Origin: Sipunculus nudus
Taxonomy: Eukaryota; Annelida; Sipuncula; Golfingiida; Sipunculidae
Length of the DNA: 64,000 bases
Direction: 5' to 3'
Assembly: GCA_026874595.1 (NCBI GenBank)
Contig: CM049310.1
Location: 6,450,001 to 6,514,000, forward strand
The notes under the pieces are model-generated. The model did no database searches, had not been told where the DNA came from, and saw nothing but the letters and a program-made list of their open reading frames with translations. Position 1 is the first letter of the stretch; every line of letters begins with the position of its first letter. The position numbers were made by a program, and so were the translations under genes. Below, piece by piece: positions 1 to 11,821 of the stretch.

Positions 1-1480
1 ATGTCCTGGTAGCCAATTGTTTTTGGTCAACTTACGTTCAAATTCAAGGTTATCGAAAAACGTCGAAACTTAATTTTTATCATAACTTTTATCAATATTG
101 GTCCTATCTTCACAAACTTAGGCTCATTTTCTTCTTTTGCGTCTTCTTCATGACATAGTCTTGTTATCTTTTCGCAACTTTGTGTCACTTTGCCAGTTAG
201 TCTGTCTGTCGGTCAGTTGTCCTCAATTTCGCCTTCTTGCTGCTTCTTGTGTCTTACATATAGCATTCTACAGGCCATAGTTTTGCAGGAATCTTTTTGA
301 AACTAATACAACTTATGTCATACACCTAATATCTCGAAGGTGATTTTTCATTTTCTGGATATGGCCGCTAGAGGCGCTGAATTCGAAACACTACAACATA
401 TCATTTTGGGTCATATCGCTGAAACTATAAACCTTAATTACATTAACTATAGCTCATTTTCTTCCTCTGCGTCTTCTTAATAACATGGTTTAATCACCTT
501 GTCTCAACTTTGTGTCGCTTTTGCAGTATGTCTGTCTGTCAGTTGTCCTCAATTTTGCCTTCTTGCTGGTTCTTGTGTCTTACATGTAGCATTTTACAGG
601 CAACAGTTTTGCTGGAATCCTTTTGAAACTGGTACATCATATCATACACTAATATATCTCGAATTCGCATGATTTTTTTTTCATTTCGAGATATGGCTGC
701 GAGGGGACGCTGCACTCGAAACAATACAACATATCATTTTTTGCCTTATCTCCGAAATTATACACCTTAATTATATAAACTATAGCTTATTTTCTACCTT
801 TGGGTCTCCTTCATATCTTGGTCAAGTCAACTGGTCTCAGATTTGTATCGCCTTGTCAGTATGTCGATCTGTTTGTCAGTTGTTCTCCATTTCGCCTGCT
901 TGCTGGTTCTTGTGTCTTACATAGAGCATTCTACAAGCCATAGTTTTGCAGGAATCTTTTTGAAACTGGTACAGCTTATGTCATACACCTAATATCTCGA
1001 AGGTGATTTTTCATTTTCGGGATATGGCCGCTAGGGGCGCTGCATTCGAAACAATACAACATATCATTTTTGGGTCATATCTCCGAAACTATAAACCTTA
1101 ATTACATAAACTATAGATTATTTTCTTCCTCTGGGTCTTCTTCATATCTTGGTCCAGTCATCTAGTCTCAGCTTTGTGTCACCTTGTCAGTATGTCTGTC
1201 ACTTCGAAACACTTCAAAATGTTATTTTCCTCATAACCTTTGTCAATTCTGGTCCTATCTTCACAAACTTTGGCTAATTGTTTACATCTTCGTGTTATGC
1301 ATAACCTAGTGTAATCAACTGATCTCAGCTTTGTGTCACTTTTCAATATATCTGTCTGTTTGTCATTTGTCCTCAATTTTGCCTTCTTGCCTCTGTTATA
1401 TAGCATTCTAGAGGCCACAGTTTACCAGGAATAACTTTGTAACTTTCACATATCGAATATCGGAACGATTTCTTGAAGGT
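1..1480. repeat. Tandem satellite array, ~340-bp period, open at the left edge
   Basis: The segment reading roughly TCAGTTGTCCTCAATTT, followed by a CTTCTTGCTGG block, an ATATCTCGAAGGTGATTTTTC block and a 'tatggccgctaggggcgctg' block, recurs near 210, 540, 880 and 1360. That gives a period of about 335-350 bases; the last interval is irregular and the last copy truncated. Copies differ by many substitutions, so the array is not recent. There is no coding content beyond chance short frames. It continues past the left edge, so its full size is unknown. Confidence 0.85.
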
Positions 1481-2261
1481 GTATGTGTATTTTTAAATAT
1501 GATAATTTCAAGAAAACACGTCAAATTATTATTTCCATCGTATCTTTGTCAATATTGGTACAATCTTTACAAACTATGGCTGATCTTCTTCATCTTTGTC
1601 TTCTTTATGACATGTTCTGTTTATCTGTCTTCCAATCTGGAACAATGTTTGTCCGGCAAGCGCGTGACCTCTGGTCGTCTTGTTTAATATTTCCTCCCCG
1701 CACGAAGTGGACCCTCGGCCGGTACACACCTTTGACAGTCGCTCTGCCTTGAACCCTCCCCCCCACCCCGCAGAAATGGGATCTGGATCCACCCATTATT
1801 ACTATTACACTATATTAAATAATGGGAGGGAATTTTTTATATGGTATACCCCATTTAGGGGGGGGGGGGGGTATTTCGACCCGCACATACCCGCACACAC
1901 ACACACACACACACTCTGCGATAGGAAATTGCGCCGGTGTGACCTGGGATGGGGTCGCTGAACATTGGCAACTGTATATATTAACACAAAGCAAATTAAA
2001 TGATGATCAATCTGGCGGGCATTTGCAGGGGCGTCAGTACGGGGGGAAGGGGGTACATATTCCCCCCCCCCCCACCCCTCACTTTTTAGCAAGGGGGGAT
2101 GTACAATGTAATCATCCGCCTGCTATTCAGAGAATAATATTTATATATTGGAAAAATATATATTAACAATTAAAGTTTTAGACTTTGGTTCCATTTCTGA
2201 AATATCATGCTGCTAACCCTGATTTTAGAAGTGATCTATACGGGAAACACAAAACCTTATA
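1481..2261. other. Low-complexity gene-free stretch
   Basis: It contains G runs (about 1859-1871), a CA microsatellite (about 1896-1914) and C runs (about 2061-2080) in otherwise unremarkable DNA. Several overlapping open frames here are proline- or glycine-rich by-products of these runs. I see no gene. Confidence 0.6.
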
Positions 2262-2342
2262 CAGTGAAACCCCTCTGGGGCGGACAGTCACGGGACCGAA
2301 CGATTTGTCCATTATAGCGTGGTGTCCGTCCCAGAGGGGGTA
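2262..2342. mobile_element. Short hairpin repeat, MITE-like
   Basis: CAGTGAAACCCCTCTGGGG with CGGACA on the left is matched in inverted orientation by TGTCCGTCCCAGAGGGGG on the right, giving arms of about 20 bases around a ~40-base loop. A CAGTG start with inverted termini is typical of small DNA-transposon derivatives. I could not identify a target-site duplication, so the ends are approximate. Confidence 0.5.
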
Positions 2343-2392
2343 CCTTTAAAACCTAATGCTTAATTGTAATATATTCTAAATATGTTACATAG

Positions 2393-2397
<5 letters not shown>

Positions 2398-2428
<31 letters not shown>
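2398..2428. repeat. (TA)n microsatellite
   Basis: An uninterrupted TA run just before the 175-bp tandem array. Confidence 0.9.
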
Positions 2429-2431
<3 letters not shown>

Positions 2432-2439
2432 TATAAAAA

Positions 2440-4080
2440 AAGTTGTCCCAACTCAAACCGTAACCGTTAGACCTAAAAACTTCTAACTGTACATTCAGGG
2501 AGGTCCTAGGCAAATATTCTTGGAAACCTGAAAATCGGTCATGGTGACTTACATTTTGCGGACTATGGGCCAAAGAGATGATTTGTAGCACTCAGTGGGT
2601 CAGACGGTACACAAATTGTAACTACAGAAACCTAGAAGCTTTTTTCTGAAGACCCATAGAGGAAACCTCATATTAGGTCAAATTAGGCGACCTAAATCTT
2701 CCGAGCTATGGGGCTAAAAAGTACCCCCCCCCCCCCGAATATTTATAAATTTGATATAAAAGCTCCAGTATCTGAATAAATAATGCATTGATTGCCATGA
2801 TTATTTTCATACATATTGAGCATGGAGTGTTTCATCATTTCCTGAAGACTGGTGGCGCCTCCTGTACTTTTTTCTAAGTTTACGCATTTTTGTCTCTATT
2901 TTTGAGACCTTCAGATGAAGCAGTCCGGACGATAACAGGTCACAATCAATAACAGTTAGACCTAGAAACATTTAATTTTTAATCCACTAAAGTCCCTGGC
3001 AAATCTCATCGGATAACTGAAATTAGGTTATTGTGACCTATATTCAGCGAGCTACTGGCCGAAAACATGATTTTGAGAACCCAGAGAGTCAGACATGGCA
3101 CAAATTAGAATCTAATAATGTGACATTCAGGGAGGACATGATAAACGTCCTTGAAAACATTAAAAATTAGATCATCGTGACCTATATTCTTCGAGCTATA
3201 GGAAAAAACATGATTTGAGCACCCTGAAAGTCAGATTGGCTCAAATTGTATCAGTTAGGCCTAGAATGTTCTAACGCAACATCCAGGGAGTTTCTGGGCA
3301 AATTTTCTTAGAAACCTAAAGAAACTTAAAAACATGATTTAAGCACCTGGGCGTCAGATGTGCACAAACTGAATCCGTTAGCGCAAGAACCTACAAATGT
3401 AATATCCAGGGAAGTCTTTGGCAAATTTTCGTGGAACCCTGAAATTAGGCCATGATGACCTATATTCTCCGAGCGATTGGCCAGAGACATTATTTTGAAG
3501 AACCAGACAGTAAGACAGGACACAAGAACATCCTAGGAGGTTCTGGCAAAATCTCCTTTGAAACCTGAAATTAGGTCATTGTGAGCTATATTCTGCAAGC
3601 AACTGGCCAAAATATGCTTATGAGCACCTAGACAGACAGGCATGGCACTTAACTTTACCTTTGGAACTTCTATTGGGGGAGGTCCTTGGCAAGTCTCCTT
3701 TGAATCCTGAAATTAAGTCACTCTGACCTATATTCTCTGAGCTATGTCCAGGAAACCTAAGTCAGACAGATCACAAATCTTAATTGTTTCGCTCTAAAAA
3801 TGTCTTTCTTGATATAAAGGTAGGTCATTGTAATGTCTCCATTGGCATCCAAAATAAGGTCACTGGTACCTTTATTCTGTGTGCTGTGTAAAACAACAAG
3901 ATTTGAGTACCCTATAAGTCAGATGGACAAAGAACATAGCAGTTTGATAAAGAAACTTCAAACTTAGCATCTGAGGAGTTCCTAATAAATTATCTTGCTG
4001 TGACCTATTTTCTAAGGACTATGGTCAAAATAATTGATGATTTTGAGCACTCTGGAAGTCATTCTACCCATTATTCAAAA
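2440..4080. repeat. Diverged tandem repeat, ~175-bp period
   Basis: Each unit carries the ordered landmarks 'GTTAGACCTAGAAAC', 'CATTCAGGGAGGTC', 'AAACCTGAAATTAGGTCA', 'TGACCTATATTCT' with 'GAGCTA', 'AAAACATGATTTTGAGCACC' and 'GTCAGAC' with 'GGCACAAA'. Roughly eight units can be followed, several truncated. A related single unit occurs at about 48590-48690. No coding function is apparent. Confidence 0.8.
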
Positions 4081-5246
4081 TTGACAAATATTTTTTACCA
4101 GATCATAACATCAATAACTAATACATGCATCACCTGTATACATGTGAAATTCAGCTGAGCGTCATGACCCCTTGGTCACTTACTTATGTAAAGTATTACT
4201 TCTGTCTAATTTGGATGCGGCAGAATAAGAAAGAAAAAGAAATATTGTTATATTTTAAGTTGAAGCCTTTTTGGATCGAGGCTAAAAGAACTAAAAACAG
4301 AACGCTTTGGCATCCCCTCCAGAATGACCATGAATCGCTTGAGCATCCCCTCCAGAATGACCATGAATCGCTTGAGCATTCCCTCCAGAATGACCATGAA
4401 TCACCTTAAGATACCTTATACAAAATCGGCGATTTTATGTGACGATATATAATGAAATGTTATTGTGTTATAGACTTCATATGATTCAAATCTACATGCA
4501 GATGAGTTGGACCTGACATTTTACATTAGCCTGTCAAAATATTAATTACCAGACGTACCAGACTTTGTTATTTCAGTTTTTTTACTTCAAATGGGAAAGA
4601 GTGGGTTGATGGTTGATATTGGTATGCTATGACAACATGTCCTTTAACTGTGGTATTTTCATAATTTTATGCTTATGTTCTTCATAGCAATATAAGCAGT
4701 AAGTATGAGTTGTTATACAGTAACAGTCATCAATTGGAAAAGCAGCACAAAGATTATGATATAGCATTATCACTTTTTTATACGAGTTTATTATGGTTAA
4801 AATAGCAAAGAGTCCTGAACATTGTCCATTTATTCTCTGTTTAATCCTTAAAACAACATGAAACCCCTCTTACCTACTCTCCTAGGCACAAACGCACATT
4901 TTTTTTTTTTTTTTGGTTAGCCGAGATGGACAGCTTTATCCAGGGCGGAGGCAGGATTTTAGAGTCTAGCCAGGAAGAACGATGAGAAACCCTAAAAAAT
5001 AGGTCTCAAATTCAGAGGAGGGTCGGGTCAAGGCCTAAAATATTGGGTCAGAGCTATTAAATAAGTAACTCTGAAAAGGGGTGGGCCCATAATAACCTAG
5101 ACCCCTTCTGGATAGTTCTTTCTATTTTCCAATTCAGCTGGGAAAGTGGCAATGCAAGATGTAAATATTTAGAAAATGGCATATGTATTTGTTACAAAAA
5201 CAAAGTAAAATATGATATATATATATATGTGTGTGTGTGTGTCAGA
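4081..5246. other. Gene-free stretch with 33-bp minisatellite
   Basis: At about 4311-4409 a 33-base unit (CCCTCCAGAATGACCATGAA plus TCGCTTGAGCAT) is repeated three times in frame, so the short open frame across it reads the same peptide three times. A poly-T run lies near 4898-4914. A (TA)n(TG)n microsatellite at about 5215-5241 adjoins the next element. Nothing else is recognisable. Confidence 0.7.
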
Positions 5247-7115
5247 GCCGAGATTGAAATCAAGGCGAATTTTAAATTCGCCTAGACTTTTAAAGTCCTG
5301 GCCTGCTTCATGATGGAATTTTATCTCGGCTAAGCGAGATTGCGATTGTGATCTCGCCTAGACGGATTATAAACTCGCCTAGACAAGATCACAATCGCAA
5401 TCTGGCCTAGGCAAGATTATAATCCATCATGGAGCAGGCCAGGATTTTAATCTCGCCCAGGCGAGTTTAAAATCCGTCTTGAAACATCAAGGCGAGTTTA
5501 AAATCCGTCTGGTAACATCCAGGTGAGTTTAAAATCCGCCTGATATCACTTAGGCGAGTTTAAAATCTGCCTAGCCAAATTAAAATAGTGATCTAACCTA
5601 ATTTTCATATATATCATGCATTGTAATTGACATATGAAAGATGTTTTCAGTCAGATTTTCAATTTTTTAACACTGAATGGTTATATATAGTTCACTGGTA
5701 ATATATTTGTTAATATTAACAGAATATTACAATAAAAATGTAATAATTAACATTAATTTTTACAGTAATGTAATAATTATTAATTAAATACTTAACATTA
5801 ATTTTGGAAATGGAATTATTAAATAGGAATTTGAATATTACCTGCCGCTTTGATGTGTTTCCTATGGTCTACAGCTTCTATATCATACCAATTATTTGCT
5901 AAAAATTAATCAATATTTATTTCTCAGTTTTCTTAACAACCTTGGATTTGTAAAAGTCACTAATAATTTATACAAAAAATAATTTGTAATTGTATTATAT
6001 ATATGGCAATTAGAGAGTAACAAGAGGTATATTGAAGCACATTTATGAGATATTATGAAGAGCAAATCAGGGGGGGGGGGATCATCCACTTGCATATTGA
6101 ATCAATCATAGATAGATAGATTAGTCTAGGTAGATATTACTTTAGTATTAAAAGATTATATTACACATTAACATAAACAATCTGTCATCCTATTTGATCT
6201 TACTCACAGGACAAACAGAACAAATTAGTTGGTTGATCTAGTTCAAATGATTCTTTTCACACAGGTAGTCAATACTCAACAATCAAAACGTGTACAACTG
6301 TGGTACAAAATATGCAGGGTATCAGTATTTATGATGGAGTTTGATACATCATTCCTTTTTTTCGGTAATTAAACATCATATGAGAATAGGTAAAGGTTTA
6401 TACACAGATGTATGCATGTGAATATTTCTTTGTCTAATTCAGTCTTTTCTTCTAATGAATATAATATTCTTCTGATCTTTTTTTAAAATGTTTTGTGAAG
6501 GATTTTGTGAAGCTTCAATATTTATGTAGACTGTGGTACAAGATAACTGCCTTTTTTGTACAGTGTTATATCATATCAGAAAACATGCAAACATGCATTG
6601 AATTATATTGATAAATAATAAATGAGTTATAGTCAGTCTCCTTTTGTCCTTTTAAAATACTATACATCACCAATATTACTACCGGTAATACCAGTTTCAC
6701 TTCAAATTAATATTAACAACAAAATTATTATGTAAATAATCAGTAGCAGCCAACATAATATATCATTTAAATATGCCACATACAATACCCATATAAGTTT
6801 CTTATTACTTGGCATATTAATAAAAATATTTAAAAAATAACGTAAATTATTAAAATAATATAATATTATGTAAATATTAATAAATATATAAATTGTGAAC
6901 TATACATAACCATTCTGTGTTTAAATATTGAAAATCCGACTGAAACATCTTTCATATGTCAATTACAATGCATAATATATTAGAAAATTAGGTCAGATCA
7001 CTATTTTAATCTGGCCTAGGCAGATTTTAAACTCACCTCAGTGATATCAGGCGGATTTAAAGCTCGCCTAATTTAGATTAGAACTTGCCTGGTCCAATCA
7101 TTCAAGGTAACAGTT
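5247..7115. mobile_element. Foldback-type element with subterminal palindromic repeats
   Basis: The left part (about 5247-5580) holds many copies, in both orientations, of a motif close to AGGCGAGTTTAAAATCCG. The right part (about 6985-7110) holds diverged inverted copies. The adjoining 5580-5700 (AACCTAATTTTC, then TGCATTGTAATTGACATATG) is repeated as its reverse complement at about 6890-7010, so the element has inverted arms of roughly 170 bases plus the motif clusters. The middle (5700-6890) is AT-rich with no transposase frame. This structure fits a non-autonomous foldback DNA transposon. The exact ends and target duplication are unresolved. Confidence 0.65.
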
Positions 7116-7664
7116 AAGCATATTCGGTGTAATTACCAAGATAACGTCCTCCTATTTTTTTCTTATTTTAAATTTTTTTATATTATGTCATTAAACAATA
7201 CAAACATTAAATGATTAGAATATAAATTTGCAGTTGTTTGGTAAGCTGACTATGCAGTACCCAAAGAATATCCTGTCAGTATGTAACTACACATACCAAC
7301 AATTTTGATTGAAGCCTGTGTTTAATTCAGACATGCACGGTCACGTGTTGTATCATTAATAATCCCAATGATAAGTTTTTTTAAACTAAATTTAATCTGT
7401 AGTTTCTATATGTGATACTGATCGGTGTCTCTACAATAATATAAAGGCGTCAAGGATACTACACAACAAAATTAAGTATTTGGAATGAAATTGCCCCGGG
7501 TAGGATAAGCTGTTTTTTTTTTAAGCCAAGAGCGCTTTCTATTTTACTTTTCAGTTCCCCGTCTGCTGAACTGTTACAGATGCAGCTCAAGCTTCAGAGA
7601 GAACTGAGGCGATCCTTTCAACCCCAAAGCCATCCGTATCCAGCAGTGCTATGGGAGTTGTGTC

Positions 7665-9799
7665 GTAAGTAAAAAATGACGTTACTTTAGAGGTTACTTT
7701 ACAATGACCTTAAATATTATATGCAGTTTACCTCAATCATTTATCAGCAATACTTTGTGCTCCTTCCCGGCACCATCACTAAGTATTTACCTATGGGTGT
7801 TATCCTTTGATCATCGTTGCATGGTCGGTTGGGCCCCCTTTTTGGTATATATAATGACTTATATCGTCCTGTATGTCTGCTGTCTACCGATTTTCTCAGA
7901 CATGCCAGCAGCAAAGCCTTCAGACTTGACCAAAATTTAATGTATGATAAAGTAGATATGCCTATTATTTTCTTTCAGACTCGACCCAAATTTTATGTAT
8001 GACAAAGGAGAGATGCCTATTATTTTCGAAGGGGCACTATCCTCCCTGGGGTGTTGTTATCTCAATTACCATAAACAATATCGTAAATTTGAAGGCTGCA
8101 TTTGAAATTTGGGTCCAAGGACTTCGAAACATCAAGCTTTATTTTCTATATCTCGGGCACTTTTAAAACTGCAGGGGTCTAAAATTTCTGCTTATGACAG
8201 CATTTAATAAGCCCTCAGTGACACAAATGCACAAACAGTCTCGTAAAAACCTACGAACACTGCTGTCAGCCGAGAGTAATCGAGGTTTCACGAAAATACT
8301 TATAATTCAGTTTATACGCGAATATTTGTAAACGACTTTTGAATAAACTTGCCGGAGTAGCGGTTTTATTATGTAACCGGTGGAGACGTATATGTGGTCT
8401 CTTACCACTTTTTGGTTTAATGTTATTTTGTTTTTAATTATTAATACAATACACACTGATATTTAACATAAACACAGGATGTTTCTTAACGCCATATTCC
8501 CCTTGAGCAAGGTCATGGTTTTTCACATTCAAAAAGAATTAATTTAGAAGCTGCTGATTGGTTGTTAAGTGCTATAAATATTCTAATAAGATTAAAAACA
8601 AAAGTGCGGTTTGCAGCCGACTGAAGACGCAACGTCACTTGGCCAAAGCACCTAGAAGAACCATTTTTGTAAGATATAAATAGACGTCGTGTTCTTGTCA
8701 TTTTAACGATTGTGATAATATTGAAGTTTGAGAAAAAAGAGCACTAAATGTTGGAACACACCATTCTTACATGTTTCCAGCACCCTTTTCGCCTGGTTTA
8801 TGCAATATTCCCCTCACAATAACGTCACAACACAATTATTCAGTCAATCAGGTGTTTCTACCCCTAAACAAGGCTATAACCTCTGTTAAAGGCGCGCCAT
8901 TTTGTGTAAGAGATCTTGTCCAAAGTAAAAATCAGAACCCCCCCCCCCCATATAAGTTTCGCTTTTATGCATTGATTTATTTTTTTTTTTATTAATTGTA
9001 ATGATTATTTTTTGATGATAAACATTTATGATAATTCGAGAGATTAACAAGCTGTTGCCGTTAATCATAATCGTGAAGAACTACGTTATGCGTTTGTAAA
9101 CCTCATTCGCAATGAGAAAATTTAACACTGACATTCTGCAATATCTCAGAAAAGTGGGGAGAAAATAGTCCAGTGATATTTAGCACTGACGACGGTATAG
9201 ATCACTGTTCACACGAAACAGCTATTTGACGGCTGCTGATTGGATAATATAGAATAAAACAAAAAGGTTCATAGAAATCTCAGCCAATGTAGTATACCGT
9301 GTATTCATTTATTATATTTGTCTCAATGTTGACTGATTAATTAGTATATAACATCACCGCCTGACTTGTATTATCATTATACATTAGTGTTAATACCCGA
9401 TGAAATATGATTTTTATAATTAGGATTTTTCATTGCTATATAAAGATATAATATAATAACTTTTGAGGGGCAAACTGTTGTACAACTCACGAATGGTATT
9501 TGTACATTCCAAATAAAGTAAAAATGTTTAAAATAGTTGAGAGTTGAATTCCATGCCTGAAACACATTTTATAATTTCCGGTCCCGTAAAACCCCTGGTA
9601 CCTTTCGAACTCATTCAGCGGACTGTTTTAATACCAGTTTGTATTTCAAATAAAGCTCCAATTACTTATTAGGGCCTAACCCTCTCTAACAATAGATCTG
9701 GTAAAATAAAGAGACATTTGTAACAATTGTTACGCGGTCACATATTTGCTGACATGCAAACCTATGGGTAAAGTAATACTTCTCGCAACCAGAACCAGG
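7665..9799. other. Intron-like gene-free sequence
   Basis: A local ~60-base tandem duplication (about 7917-7973 and 7977-8030, sharing ATGCCTATTATTTTC) is the only clear structure. CAGCAG/GCTGCTGATTGG-type fragments near 8545 and 9230 resemble each other. The remainder is AT-rich and unrecognised. Confidence 0.5.
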
Positions 9800-9808
9800 T
9801 ATATAAAA
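9800..9808 (+). promoter_or_regulatory. Candidate TATA box
   Basis: TATATAAAA is followed about 80 bases later by a consensus donor (GTAAGT at about 9886). This would fit a short untranslated first exon (about 9830-9885), possibly spliced to the acceptor-like CTGCTCTAG at about 13008, 35 bases before the start codon of the intact Ly6 gene. This is inference from motif spacing only. Confidence 0.25.
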
Positions 9809-10089
9809 ATAAAATTACCAAGAAATATAGATACTCTTGCAGTGGCACATCTGTCAGTTTGGAGAAGATACTACTCCAAGGATTTAGTAAGTAGCAAACC
9901 ATGGATTTAATTAACAGTTGCTGAATAGCATAGTATGGGTAGTAATTCCTGTGTATGCTGTCCTATATTGAATACATATATACTTGTATTATCCCAGAAA
10001 ATGTGGCCATCCAGTTTCGTAGAAAGGATGATAGTAAATTTCCCCCGGGTCAATTAAATGTGCTGGTGTTTATTTGTTTTTTTTTTCAG

Positions 10090-10187
10090 ATAGTTGAGAG
10101 AACCTTTAACGGCACAGCTTAAGTCACTAAGATATGCTGTCGACAACGCTTCCGATTCCAGGGTCAGATATCTTGCTCCAAAGTAGG
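10090..10187 (+). pseudogene. Decayed duplicate of a Ly6 terminal exon
   Basis: After a poly-T tract and CAG, the sequence reads IVERTFNGTA, then TAA, then further residues ending near an ISCSK remnant. It aligns with the start of the intact terminal exon at 10263 (KAKRTFNGTSQ...). Nucleotide similarity continues past the stop before fading. It lies only 75 bases upstream of the intact exon, so it probably arose by local exon duplication. The 3' limit is approximate. Confidence 0.6.
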
Positions 10188-10595
10188 CCTAACAGCAGGA
10201 ATAATCTTATCTAATAATTATAATGAAAAAAAGTTAATTATTTTATTTTGTTATCATTTCAGAAAGCTAAGAGAACATTCAATGGGACAAGTCAGGTCTT
10301 AAGGAATTGCCGGCCTTACTGTAAGGAGGGCTTCGTTAGGGGTCGGCCGTCTGAGGTATCGTGCTGCGATTCTCATTACTGTAACGGAGCGACCGCACCC
10401 TTGGCCAGAGCGGCTGGATTGGTCGTCATCGTCGCGTGTGCCTTGTGAACTGGTTCCTCTGAGCGATATCATTGACTTATCAGTGGGGATATGAGTTTTG
10501 TAACGATCGTCCATTAAATAAAATATCTGAGTACTTCCCCTCTTTCTCATGAAAAAAAATTCCCGAAATGACATTCTTTTGTATTTTTGTTCGGA

Positions 10596-10601
10596 AATAA
10601 A
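10596..10601 (+). terminator. Polyadenylation signal of the first Ly6 copy
   Basis: AATAAA within TTCGGAAATAAAGG. The intact paralogue ends with nearly the same context (TTCGGAAATAAATC at about 22158), which suggests the 3' UTR end is homologous. An earlier AATAAA at 10517-10522 is an alternative. Confidence 0.6.
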
Positions 10602-10862
10602 GGCACAAGACAAACATTAATGGGTGTTTACTGTTCGGTATGGTAATTATTACGTTTGGCAATCCAGGTGTTCATTTAGGGCTTAAATCATACCTATAGT
10701 ATAAGACTCCGCTTTTCCATCTAGACGTTTATAGAGAGCATATATATATTTTTACATGGACTTCAGTGTTTCTCCCAGAAATATGTTACCTGTCAATATT
10801 TCCTTCTGATACCGTTTGCTTACTCCTGTACACAATTGAAAATAAGATTGCACCGGGCGCGC

Positions 10863-11177
10863 AGCACGATACCTGGTGCGCCACAAATCTAATTTTTCAA
10901 AATTCTGACTGGTGTTTTTCTTGTCTTTATTCATAAATGTATCTTTTCCTAGTCCGGGAGTTGTTGCGCTTGCGCAAAATCTAACTTCTGGTCACGCCGT
11001 TTCACTATTTGATAAAGGCCTAAACAGACACACGTAAAGTTAAACTACGTTCACTCACACATAGAATCATAACAACGTATATACAACAGGTGAACTGTAA
11101 AAAGTAAGTCCGTGTGCGGGGATGGTTTTGCTGGAAACTCTTGTATTTAACCAAAATGAACTGATAGCATGATATAA

Positions 11178-11238
<61 letters not shown>

Positions 11239-11551
11239 CACGATACCTGGTGCGCCACAAATCTAATTTTTCAAAATTCTGACTGGTGTTTTTCTTGTCT
11301 TTATTCATAAATGTATCTTTTCCTAGTCCGGGAGTTGTTGCGCTCGCGCAAAATCTAACTTCTGGTCACGCCGTTTCACTATTGGATATAGGCCTAAACA
11401 GACACACGTAAAGTTAAACTGCGGTCACTCACACATAGAACCATAACAACGTATATACAACAGGTGAACTGTAGAAAGTAAGTCCGTGTGCGGGGATGGT
11501 TTTGCTGGAAACTTTTGTATTAAACCAAAATGAACTGATAGCATGATATAA

Positions 11552-11628
<77 letters not shown>
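10863..11628. repeat. Recent ~374-bp tandem duplication with (TA)n ends
   Basis: The stretch starting AGCACGATACCTGGTGCGCC at 10863 is repeated at 11237 with only a few substitutions over about 310 bases. Each copy ends in a long TA microsatellite (about 11181-11236 and 11553-11628). The junction lies inside the microsatellite, consistent with slippage or unequal exchange. Confidence 0.9.
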
Positions 11629-11631
<3 letters not shown>

Positions 11632-11678
11632 TGCGGAACGAATCCAATAGTGCTCTATTTGCGGTATGCTACGTATTG

Positions 11679-11821
11679 GTTATAGCCCAATGAAATGTTA
11701 TGCAAGCCGTGAGGTTTGCGAGGCTTGTGTCACATGGCAGGCTTGCCTTACCGGCTCGCCTGCCATGTGACACAAGCCTCCCAAACCTCAGGGCTTGCTT
11801 TACATTTCATTGGGCTATAAC
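11679..11821. repeat. Near-perfect palindrome with ~70-bp arms
   Basis: GTTATAGCCCAATGAAATG at the left is mirrored by CATTTCATTGGGCTATAAC at the right. The inner arms read GGCTTGTGTCACATGGCAGG against CCTGCCATGTGACACAAGCC, around a loop near 11745-11757. It could form a long hairpin or be a small foldback element. No target duplication is obvious. Confidence 0.85.

Larger units (their letters stand above)
7555..10448 (+). pseudogene. Ly6/uPAR-domain gene copy with in-frame TGA at a conserved cysteine
   Basis: Two exons are recognisable. Exon A (7555-7664) follows a TTTTCAG acceptor and ends at GTAAGT; exon B (10263-10448) ends with TGA. Exon A reads LNCYRC through a DPFNP motif to CYGSCV, and exon B ends CCDSHYCNG plus a hydrophobic tail, a Ly6 three-finger pattern with a probable GPI signal. 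Exon A is 110 bases with the same phases as exon 2 of the paralogue at 21416-21525. The third cysteine codon of that paralogue is TGA here (7605-7607), so translation would stop early. I found no signal-peptide exon upstream. A pseudogene is most likely; a polymorphic stop or sequencing error is possible. Selenocysteine is unlikely because I saw no SECIS-like element. Confidence 0.75.

Noticed and set aside
1-1480. CRISPR-like array
   Set aside because: Long diverged ~340-bp tandem units without short conserved repeats and unique spacers, in a eukaryotic context.
7605-7607. Selenocysteine recoding of the Ly6 TGA
   Set aside because: An ATGA near 10549 is followed too soon by a TGA-like core to form a SECIS stem, and Ly6 selenoproteins are not known to me. 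A nonsense mutation is simpler.
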